Assembly (NCBI GenBank): GCA_025935595.1 | Contig: JAICUZ010000148.1 | Coordinates: 1 to 6,787 of the forward strand | From: Burkholderiales bacterium | Lineage (GTDB): Bacteria; Actinomycetota; Thermoleophilia; Gaiellales; Gaiellaceae | Length of the DNA stretch: 6,787 nucleotides | Direction of reading: 5' to 3' | Shown here: in pieces, positions 1-4,630 of the stretch | How positions within the stretch are numbered: position 1 is the stretch's first letter | Layout of the letters: the number at the start of each line of letters is the position of its first letter | Program-made: the position numbers and the translations under genes | Notes under the pieces: model-generated | What the model was told of the DNA's origin: nothing | Databases searched by the model: none | The model's input: only the letters and a program-made list of their open reading frames with translations

Positions 1-515
1 CCGCGCTTCGTGATCAGCTCGCCCATCCACATGAGGAGCGTCGTGCCGGCCGTCAGCGTGACGATGATCAGCACGAGCCGCCCCGGGTTCGAGGGCAGCG
101 CGCCCTCGTGGTGGAACAAGTAGGCGTAGCCGGCCGACTGCGCCGCCGCGAGCACGACGGTCAGGTACCGCGTGTACTGGTTGATCTTCGCGTACCCGGC
201 TTCGCCTTCTTTCTGCAGCTGCTCGAGCGTCGGGATGACGACCGTGAGGAGCTGCAGGATGATCGACGCCGTGACGTACGGCATGATCCCGAGCGCGAAG
301 ATCGAGAAGCGCGAGAGCGCCGAGCCTGAGAACAGGTTGAGCAGGCCGAGCAGCGAGCCGCCCTTGCCGTTGAAGAAGTTGTCGATCTGGGCGGAGTCGA
401 CTCCCGGTGCCGGCATGAACGAACCGAGCCGGTAGCAGGCGAGGACCGCCGCGGTGAACAGGAGCCGGCGCCGGAGCTCCGGGACCCGCCACGCGTTGGT
501 CAGCCAGGACAGCAC
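1..515 (-). CDS. secY: Preprotein translocase subunit SecY, N-terminal part (3' end outside window)
   Basis: SecY forms the membrane pore of the Sec translocon, moving unfolded proteins across or into the cytoplasmic membrane. About 171 residues are visible before the left edge cuts the gene. The start is GTG at 515, directly after the rplO stop TAA (518-516) with no intervening base. A GGAAG purine stretch in the end of rplO is a possible ribosome binding site. The protein opens MLSWLTNAWRVPELRRR, the usual cytosolic amphipathic start. Hydrophobic segments follow at about residues 18-36 (TM1), 70-95 (TM2, with IMPYVTASIILQLL), 117-134 (TM3) and 147-165 (TM4). The stretch at 97-116 (LEQLQKEGEAGYAKINQYTR) matches the conserved cytosolic loop between TM2 and TM3. 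Position after rplO is the standard end of the spc operon. Identification is firm; the C-terminal six helices are not seen. Confidence 0.97.
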   Translation of the reverse strand, partial: MLSWLTNAWRVPELRRRLLFTAAVLACYRLGSFMPAPGVDSAQIDNFFNGKGGSLLGLLNLFSGSALSRFSIFALGIMPYVTASIILQLLTVVIPTLEQLQKEGEAGYAKINQYTRYLTVVLAAAQSAGYAYLFHHEGALPSNPGRLVLIIVTLTAGTTLLMWMGELITKR

Positions 516-1094
516 TTAGTCTTCCGCAGCGGTGTCGGACACCTCGGTGTCAGACACCTTTGAACGTCCCTCGGGACGCCGCTTCATGTTCTTCGGCTTT
601 CTAATCTTGGGCTCGCGCAGCAGGGTCAGCGTCCCGCCGGCCGCCTCGACCTTCTCCTGCGCGGTCTTGGACGCGCCGTGCACGGTGATCGACAGCTGCT
701 TCGTCAGGTCGCCGACGCCGAGGAGCTTGACGTCCTTGCGGATCGAGCGGATGAGGCCCTTCGCCTTCAGCGACTCGGGCGTCACCTCTTCGCCCGCTGC
801 GAAGCGAGCCTCGAGGTCGCGGAGGTTCACCGGCTGGGTGTAGGTGCGGAACGGGCCGATCGGCATCGCGTCGGCGGACGTGTTACCGCGCAGCTTCGCC
901 GTGCGCATGTAGAGCGGCATCTGGCCACCCTCGTAGCCGGCGCGCATCATGTGCGACCCGGCGCGCGACTTCTGGCCCTTGATCCCGCGGCCCGAATAGC
1001 GACCCTTGCCCGATCCCAGGCCGCGGCCGACGCGCTTGCGATCCTTGCGCGCCTGCGCGGGCTGCAGATTGGAGAGATTCAGCTCGTCGCCCAT
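516..1094 (-). CDS. rplO: 50S ribosomal protein L15 with an extended C-terminal tail
   Basis: L15 binds 23S rRNA and is a late-assembly protein of the large subunit. At 192 residues it is longer than the usual 145-150. The rRNA-binding Gly/Arg/Lys-rich N-terminus is clear (RVGRGLGSGKGRYSGRG at 21-37), and the family's C-terminal globular signature is at about 142-156 (SKTAQEKVEAAGGTL). After about residue 160 comes a basic stretch (KIRKPKNMKRRPEGR), then KVSDTEVSDTAAED to the end. The two SDT units at 180-188 are encoded by two 13-bp palindromes (531-543 and 546-558). The ATG start at 1094 has a GAGGAG Shine-Dalgarno 8 nt upstream, inside the end of rpmD, whose stop is 2 nt away. The stop abuts the secY GTG. 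The core is confident; the tail is likely disordered and of unknown role. Confidence 0.98.
   Translation of the reverse strand: MGDELNLSNLQPAQARKDRKRVGRGLGSGKGRYSGRGIKGQKSRAGSHMMRAGYEGGQMPLYMRTAKLRGNTSADAMPIGPFRTYTQPVNLRDLEARFAAGEEVTPESLKAKGLIRSIRKDVKLLGVGDLTKQLSITVHGASKTAQEKVEAAGGTLTLLREPKIRKPKNMKRRPEGRSKVSDTEVSDTAAED
531..558 (-). repeat. Tandem pair of 13-bp palindromes (GGTGTCNGACACC) in the 3' end of rplO
   Basis: On the plus strand, GGTGTCGGACACC (531-543) is followed after TC by GGTGTCAGACACC (546-558). Both are perfect palindromes around one central base, at a 15-bp period. Read on the coding strand they give VSDT-E-VSDT near the L15 C-terminus. The same doublet with the same 2-bp spacer occurs in rpsE at 1299-1326. 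The two 30-nt stretches (doublet plus two bases) agree at 27 positions. Origin and function are not known to me; a dispersed short palindromic element is the likeliest reading. Confidence 0.93.
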
Positions 1095-1096
1095 GC

Positions 1097-1276
1097 CTAT
1101 GACTCCTCGACCTTCACGAGGTGACCGACCTTGCGCAGCATGCCTGCGAGGACCGGGCCGTCGTCGATCTCGTTCGTCTTGCCGATCCTCCCGAGCCCGA
1201 GGGCGCGGAGCGTCCCGCGGTGGCGCTCGGACTGGCCGATCCCGCTACGCACCTGCGTCAGCTTCACCTTCGCCAT
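1097..1276 (-). CDS. rpmD: 50S ribosomal protein L30
   Basis: L30 is a small large-subunit protein binding 23S rRNA. Translating the minus strand gives 59 residues, starting MAKVKLTQVRSGIG and ending HLVKVEES before TAG. The family signature is visible: IGQSERHRGTLRALGLGRIG at about 13-32, followed by a VLAGMLRKVGHLVKV C-terminus. Length is typical of bacterial L30. The ATG at 1276 is preceded by GGGGTGAG, about 5 nt upstream, as the likely ribosome binding site. The first 32 nt overlap the out-of-frame end of rpsE (stop at 1247-1245), unusually long for this junction. Translation is therefore probably coupled to S5. The ribosome binding site also lies in an inverted repeat (1284-1302). Gene order S5-L30-L15 is standard. 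Confidence 0.96.
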   Translation of the reverse strand: MAKVKLTQVRSGIGQSERHRGTLRALGLGRIGKTNEIDDGPVLAGMLRKVGHLVKVEES

Positions 1277-1829
1277 CCGTGCTCACCCCGCTTTCTGGGG
1301 TGTCTGACACCTCGGTGTCAGACGCTTTGTAGGGAAGCACTTCCGAGATCTGCTTGCCGCGCGCCTTCGCCACTTCCTCCGGCCGGCGCAACTGCCGCAA
1401 CGCGACCTCGGCCGCCTTCAGCATGTTGATCGGGTTCGTGGTGCCGAGCGACTTCGCGAGCACGTCGCGGATGCCTCCGAGCTCGAGCACGGCGCGCACT
1501 CCACCGCCCGCGATGACGCCGGTACCGGGCGAGGCCGGCCGAAGCAGCACGCGCGCCGCGTCGAACTGACCGAGCGTCTCGTGCGTGATCGTCTGCCCGT
1601 GCTTCGGGACGGTGAACATGTTCTTCTTCGCGTCGTCGACCGCCTTCGAGATCGCGAGCGGGACCTCACGGGCCTTGCCGTAGCCGACGCCGACCCGGTC
1701 GACCTCGTCGCCGATGACGACGAGCGCGGTGAACGAGAACCGCCGGCCGCCCTTGACGACCTTCGCGACGCGGTTGATCTCGACCACGCGCTCCTTGAGC
1801 TCGCGGGTCTCCTGCACGTCGATTGCCAC
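1245..1829 (-). CDS. rpsE: 30S ribosomal protein S5 with an extended C-terminal tail
   Basis: S5 is a small-subunit protein near the mRNA entry and decoding region, important for fidelity. The start chosen is GTG at 1829, which overlaps the last base of the rplR stop (TAGTG) and has an AAGGAGG motif about 12 nt upstream. The frame is open further upstream to 2018, but that Arg-rich sequence is antiphase rplR. The 194-residue product has the double-stranded RNA-binding-like S5 domain at about 10-75 (VAKVVKGGRRFSFTALVVIG, then VGVGYGKAREVPLAI). The C-terminal S5 domain follows to about 165 (PGTGVIAGGGVRAVLELGGI). From about 168 a non-family tail reads KASDTEVSDTPESGVSTDG, then GEGEADAGA, the last residues being read through the start of rpmD. 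Two palindromes encode the SDT units. Confidence 0.97.
   Translation of the reverse strand: MAIDVQETRELKERVVEINRVAKVVKGGRRFSFTALVVIGDEVDRVGVGYGKAREVPLAISKAVDDAKKNMFTVPKHGQTITHETLGQFDAARVLLRPASPGTGVIAGGGVRAVLELGGIRDVLAKSLGTTNPINMLKAAEVALRQLRRPEEVAKARGKQISEVLPYKASDTEVSDTPESGVSTDGEGEADAGA
1284..1302 (-). promoter_or_regulatory. Inverted repeat covering the likely L30 ribosome binding site
   Basis: In the transcript sense the sequence reads CACCCC, a 7-nt AGAAAGC loop, then GGGGTG, a perfect 6-bp stem. The 3' arm GGGGTG is the best Shine-Dalgarno candidate for rpmD (ATG at 1276). The 5' arm's CACC is also the 3' arm of the palindrome at 1299-1311, so both hairpins could not form together. A regulatory role is inferred from position only. 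S5 ribosomes would normally unwind this region, and chance is possible in GC-rich DNA. Confidence 0.35.
1299..1326 (-). repeat. Tandem pair of 13-bp palindromes in the 3' end of rpsE (one copy degenerate)
   Basis: On the plus strand, GGTGTCTGACACC (1299-1311) is perfect. After TC follows GGTGTCAGACGCT (1314-1326), whose right arm has diverged. The coding strand reads ASDT-E-VSDT. The 15-bp period and GA/TC spacer are identical to the rplO doublet, so the two doublets probably share an origin. The perfect copy's GGTG arm is shared with a second inverted repeat at 1284-1302. Confidence 0.9.
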
Positions 1830-2185
1830 TAGAAACTCAGTCCTCCTTCGCGCGCGCCGTCGGCGAGCGCCTTGACGCGACCATGGAACAGGTAACCGCC
1901 GCGGTCGAACACGACCGTCTCGATGCCTGCCTGCTTCGCCGCTTCGGCGAGCCGCTTGCCGACCTCGGCCGCCTGCGCGGTCTTGTCGCCCTTGAACGAT
2001 CCCGGCAGGCCCGTCCACGACGCCGACGCGAGCGTCTTGCCCGAGTCGTCGTCGACGAGCTGCGCGAAGATGCCGCGGTTCGACCGGAAGATCCCGAGGC
2101 GCGGACGCTCTGCGGTGCCGCGGATCTTGCCCCGCACACGGCGATGGCGACGCAGGCGCGCTTCGTATGTCGACACGCTAGGCAC
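1829..2185 (-). CDS. rplR: 50S ribosomal protein L18
   Basis: L18 binds 5S rRNA and, with L5, anchors it in the central protuberance. The start chosen is GTG at 2185, giving 118 residues, the normal size. It overlaps the end of rplF (stop 2180-2178) by 8 nt and has AAAGG about 8-10 nt upstream. A second in-frame GTG at 2176 would shorten the protein by three residues. The open frame extends upstream to 2392, but that Arg/Ser-rich stretch is antiphase rplF. Recognisable parts are the basic N-terminus (ARLRRHRRVRGKIRGTAERPRL, about 9-30), the core IFRSNRGIFAQLVDDDSGKTLASAS, and a C-terminal VVFDRGGYLFHGRVKALADGAREGGL typical of L18. The stop shares a base with the rpsE GTG. Confidence 0.97.
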   Translation of the reverse strand: MPSVSTYEARLRRHRRVRGKIRGTAERPRLGIFRSNRGIFAQLVDDDSGKTLASASWTGLPGSFKGDKTAQAAEVGKRLAEAAKQAGIETVVFDRGGYLFHGRVKALADGAREGGLSF

Positions 2186-2711
2186 GCTTACCGACCTTTC
2201 TCCGGACGTGCTCGCCCTCGTAGCGGATGCCCTTGCCCTTGTACGGCTCGGGCGGGCGCACCTTCCGGATCTCAGCGGCCGTCTGGCCGACGATCTGCTT
2301 GTCGATGCCGCGCACGACGATCTGCGTCGGGATCGGCACCTCGAACGAGATGCCTTCACGCGGGGTGATGCGCACCGAATGCGAATACCCAACCTGGAGC
2401 TCGAGATTCGAGCCGGAGAGTGCGGCGCGGTAGCCGACGCCCTGGATCTCGAGGCGCTTCTCGAAGCCGTTCGTGACGCCCTCGACCATGTTGGCGATCA
2501 GGGTGCGCGTCAGTCCGTGCAGCGCGCGATCGTCCCCGCGCTCGGTCGGGCGCGTGACCGTGACCGTTCCGTCTTCCTGCGCGATCTGCATCCGCGTCGG
2601 CACCTGCTGGCGGAGCTCGCCCTTCGGGCCGGAGACGGTGACGCGGCCCGGGTCGACCGAGACGATCACGCCGGCGGGCACTTCGATGGGCCTTTTACCG
2701 ATGCGACTCAT
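2178..2711 (-). CDS. rplF: 50S ribosomal protein L6
   Basis: L6 binds 23S rRNA near the GTPase-associated centre and the sarcin-ricin loop. The 177-residue length is typical. It starts MSRIGKRPIEVPAGV, the standard L6 N-terminus, and has the two repeated L6 domains (about 1-80 and 81-177). The domain boundary region is LTRTLIANMVEGVTNGFEKRLEIQGVGYRA at about 67-96, and the signature PEPYKGKGIRY lies at 154-164. The ATG at 2711 is 3 nt after the rpsH stop, with only a weak TGGTGA upstream, so translation is probably coupled to S8. Nothing unusual is seen. Confidence 0.98.
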   Translation of the reverse strand: MSRIGKRPIEVPAGVIVSVDPGRVTVSGPKGELRQQVPTRMQIAQEDGTVTVTRPTERGDDRALHGLTRTLIANMVEGVTNGFEKRLEIQGVGYRAALSGSNLELQVGYSHSVRITPREGISFEVPIPTQIVVRGIDKQIVGQTAAEIRKVRPPEPYKGKGIRYEGEHVRRKVGKRA

Positions 2712-2714
2712 GGT

Positions 2715-3110
2715 TCACCAGACGTAGCAGAGGACTTCTCCGCCGATGCCTTCCTTCTCGGCCGTGCGGCTCGTGACGACGCCGCGGGAGGTCGACATGA
2801 TCGCGATGCCCATGCCGCCGAGCACACGCTGGCGGCGGTCCTTACCGGCGTAGATCCGCCGGCCCGGCTTGGACACCCGCTTGAGCCCGCTGAGCACACG
2901 CTCGCGGCCGCGGCCGTACTTCAGCTCGACGACGAGCGTCGGGTGAGTCCCTTCCTCCGAGACGTGATAGTCGCGGATGTAGCCCTCCTCCTTGAGGATG
3001 CGGGCAATCTGGACCTTCAGCTTCGAGGCCGGCATCTCGGCGTTGTCGTGCAGCGCCTTGTTGGCATTGCGGATGCGCGTGAGCATGTCGGCGACGGGAT
3101 CGGTGAGCAT
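2715..3110 (-). CDS. rpsH: 30S ribosomal protein S8
   Basis: S8 binds the central domain of 16S rRNA (helix 21) early in small-subunit assembly. In Escherichia coli it also represses spc operon translation by binding mRNA near the L5 start; I cannot identify such a site here. The 131-residue protein begins MLTDPVADMLTRIRNAN. It carries the C-terminal signature GIAIMSTSRGVVT at 101-113 and ends GGEVLCYVW, as in most bacteria. The ATG at 3110 follows the rpsN stop by 13 nt, the largest gap between genes in the window. A purine-rich GGAGAGAAGAAGAG run fills the spacer as ribosome binding site. Confidence 0.98.
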   Translation of the reverse strand: MLTDPVADMLTRIRNANKALHDNAEMPASKLKVQIARILKEEGYIRDYHVSEEGTHPTLVVELKYGRGRERVLSGLKRVSKPGRRIYAGKDRRQRVLGGMGIAIMSTSRGVVTSRTAEKEGIGGEVLCYVW

Positions 3111-3123
3111 CTCTTCTTCTCTC

Positions 3124-3309
3124 CTACCAGGAGCTCTTGGTCATGCCGGGGATGACGCCCTGGTGGGCGAGCTCCCGCAGGCAGATCCGGCAGAGCCCGA
3201 ACTTGCGGAACACGGCACGCGGGCGCCCGCAGCGGTTGCAGCGGGTGTAGTTGCGCACCTTGAACTTGGCGGGACGGGCGGCCTTCACCCGCAGCGACTT
3301 CTTGGCCAT
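3124..3309 (-). CDS. rpsN: 30S ribosomal protein S14, short zinc-binding type
   Basis: S14 sits in the head of the small subunit near S3 and S10. This is the 61-residue zinc form (rpsZ, type Z). Four cysteines in CxxC pairs, C24/C27 (TRCNRCGRPR) and C40/C43 (GLCRICLRE), form the zinc ribbon. The end, LAHQGVIPGMTKSSW, is the family signature. Many actinobacteria also have a longer, zinc-free S14 paralogue elsewhere, swapped in under zinc limitation; that cannot be judged from this window. The ATG at 3309 shares a base with the rplE stop (TAATG), with GGAGG about 10 nt upstream in rplE, indicating coupled translation. Confidence 0.98.
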   Translation of the reverse strand: MAKKSLRVKAARPAKFKVRNYTRCNRCGRPRAVFRKFGLCRICLRELAHQGVIPGMTKSSW

Positions 3310-3884
3310 TACCTATTGCCTCCGTCGGCAGCGAACGGAAAGCCGAGCGCGTCGAGCAGTGAGCGCGCCTCGACGTCGTTCGTCGCGGTCGTCGTGATCG
3401 CGACGTCGAGGCCGCGGATCTGGTTGATGCTGTCGTAGTCGATCTCGGGGAAGATGATCTGCTCGCGAATCCCGAGCGAGTAGTTGCCACGACCGTCGAA
3501 CGAGTCTGGGTTGAGCCCGCGGAAGTCGCGGATGCGCGGCAGTGCGATCGACACGAGCCGATCGAGGAATTCCCACATCCGGTCGCCCCGCAGCGTCACC
3601 TTGACGCCGATGGGCATGCCTTCGCGGATCTTGAACTGCGCGATCGACTTACGGGCGCGGCGTACCTGCGCGCGCTGGCCGGCGATGATCGTCAGCTCGT
3701 CGAGGGCCGCATCGATCTGCTTCGCGTCGGTCTTGCCCTCTCCGACGCCCATGTTGAGCGTGATCTTCTCGATCGTCGGCGACTGCATGATCGAGTCGAG
3801 CTGCAGGTCGTCCTTCAGCCGAGAACGGATCTCGCTCGTGTACCGCTCCTTGAGGCGCGGTGTGTATGTCTCCGCGACTGCCAT
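3309..3884 (-). CDS. rplE: 50S ribosomal protein L5
   Basis: L5 binds 5S rRNA with L18 and contacts tRNA and S13 across the subunit bridge. The 191-residue length is normal. Signatures are TIEKITLNMGVGEG at about 37-50, LPRIRDFRGL at 115-124 and GNYSLGI at 133-139, followed by the conserved EQIIFPEIDYD. The C-terminus LLDALGFPF is also typical. The ATG at 3884 overlaps the rplX stop as TAATG, and the rplE stop overlaps the rpsN start the same way, so three consecutive genes are likely translationally coupled. Nothing unusual is seen. Confidence 0.98.
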   Translation of the reverse strand: MAVAETYTPRLKERYTSEIRSRLKDDLQLDSIMQSPTIEKITLNMGVGEGKTDAKQIDAALDELTIIAGQRAQVRRARKSIAQFKIREGMPIGVKVTLRGDRMWEFLDRLVSIALPRIRDFRGLNPDSFDGRGNYSLGIREQIIFPEIDYDSINQIRGLDVAITTTATNDVEARSLLDALGFPFAADGGNR

Positions 3885-4258
3885 TACCTGTCGATCTCCT
3901 GTCCGCAGCCTTCACGCTTGCAGACGCGCACCTTGATCCGCTCTCCGCCCTTCGCTTCTTTGAAGCGGTAGCCGACACGAGTGGGCAGCTTGCACGTCGG
4001 GCAGACGAGCATCACGTTCGACGCCGAGACGGCGGACGGGCGGTCGATGATCCCGCCGGGCGCCATCTGTGTGCCGCCCATGCGCGAGGCATCGCGCATG
4101 GGGCGCGGCTTCTGGTGCCGCTTCATCAGGTTCAGGTTCTCGACGATCACCTTGTTGTCGCGCGGGCGCGCTTCGAGGACGCGGCCTTGCTTGCCGCGGT
4201 CTTTGCCGGACAGCATCTGCACGGTGTCGCCCTGCTTGATCTTCAACGTCATCGCCAT
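3884..4258 (-). CDS. rplX: 50S ribosomal protein L24 with four C-terminal cysteines
   Basis: L24 is an early-assembly protein that nucleates 50S folding by binding the 5' domain of 23S rRNA. The KOW motif is at about 6-33 (KIKQGDTVQMLSGKDRGKQG), then VIVENLNLMKRHQKP and GGIIDRPSAVSASNVML, all standard. The C-terminal part has CPTC (C86, C89) and CKREGC (C113, C118), a possible zinc-binding arrangement seen in many but not all bacterial L24 proteins. Length is 124 residues, slightly long. Two starts are possible. ATG at 4258 has GAGGTG about 9 nt upstream. ATG at 4252 has AGGAA at good spacing and would give MTLKIKQGD, closer to the usual N-terminus. The difference is two residues. Confidence 0.97.
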   Translation of the reverse strand: MAMTLKIKQGDTVQMLSGKDRGKQGRVLEARPRDNKVIVENLNLMKRHQKPRPMRDASRMGGTQMAPGGIIDRPSAVSASNVMLVCPTCKLPTRVGYRFKEAKGGERIKVRVCKREGCGQEIDR

Positions 4259-4261
4259 TTC

Positions 4262-4630
4262 CTAAAGCACCTCTGGAGCCAAGCTCACGATCTTCATGAA
4301 GTTCTTCTCGCGCAACTCGCGGGCCACCGGCCCGAAGATGCGCGTCCCACGTGGGTTGCGCTGTGCGTCGATGATCACCGCCGCGTTCTCGTCGAACGCG
4401 ATCAGCGTTCCGTCGTCGCGGCCGAACGGCTTCTTCGTCCGCACGACGACGGCCTTCACCACTTCCCCCTTCTTGATCGACCCCTGCGGGGCAGCGGCCT
4501 TGACGGTGGCAGTGATGATGTCGCCGACGCGCGCGTAGCGGCGCCTCGAGCCGCCCGCAACGCGGATGCAGAGTAGCTCACGTGCACCCGTGTTGTCGGC
4601 CACCTTGAGGCGTGTCTCCTGCTGGATCAT
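4262..4630 (-). CDS. rplN: 50S ribosomal protein L14
   Basis: L14 binds 23S rRNA, forms intersubunit bridges, and is the docking site for silencing factors such as RsfS. The 122-residue length and the N-terminus MIQQETRLKVADNTGARELL are diagnostic. The family signature covers about 60-90 (AVVVRTKKPFGRDDGTLIAFDENAAVII), and the C-terminus reads GTRIFGPVARELREKNFMKIVSLAPEVL. The ATG at 4630 overlaps the rpsQ stop as TAATG, with GGAGAAGG upstream. The sequence is highly conserved and ordinary. Confidence 0.99.
   Translation of the reverse strand: MIQQETRLKVADNTGARELLCIRVAGGSRRRYARVGDIITATVKAAAPQGSIKKGEVVKAVVVRTKKPFGRDDGTLIAFDENAAVIIDAQRNPRGTRIFGPVARELREKNFMKIVSLAPEVL

Noticed and set aside
1830..2018. 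Extending rpsE upstream to an earlier start (257-residue form)
   Set aside because: The extra N-terminus is antiphase rplR sequence. S5 family length and the TAGTG junction with AAGGAGG upstream support the GTG at 1829.
2186..2392. Extending rplR upstream (187-residue form)
   Set aside because: The added Arg/Ser-rich sequence is antiphase rplF; L18 is normally about 118 residues.
1923..3155. A 410-codon open frame on the plus strand, and other long plus-strand frames such as 3860-4576 and 4670-5461
   Set aside because: They lie antisense to well-conserved ribosomal genes, have Arg/Ala/Asp-rich composition typical of GC-rich shadow frames, and resemble no protein I know.
4222..4230. GGTGTCGCC in rplX, and similar half-motifs elsewhere, as decayed palindrome copies
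   Set aside because: Only one arm matches, and it lies in conserved coding sequence; such 6-bp matches are expected by chance.
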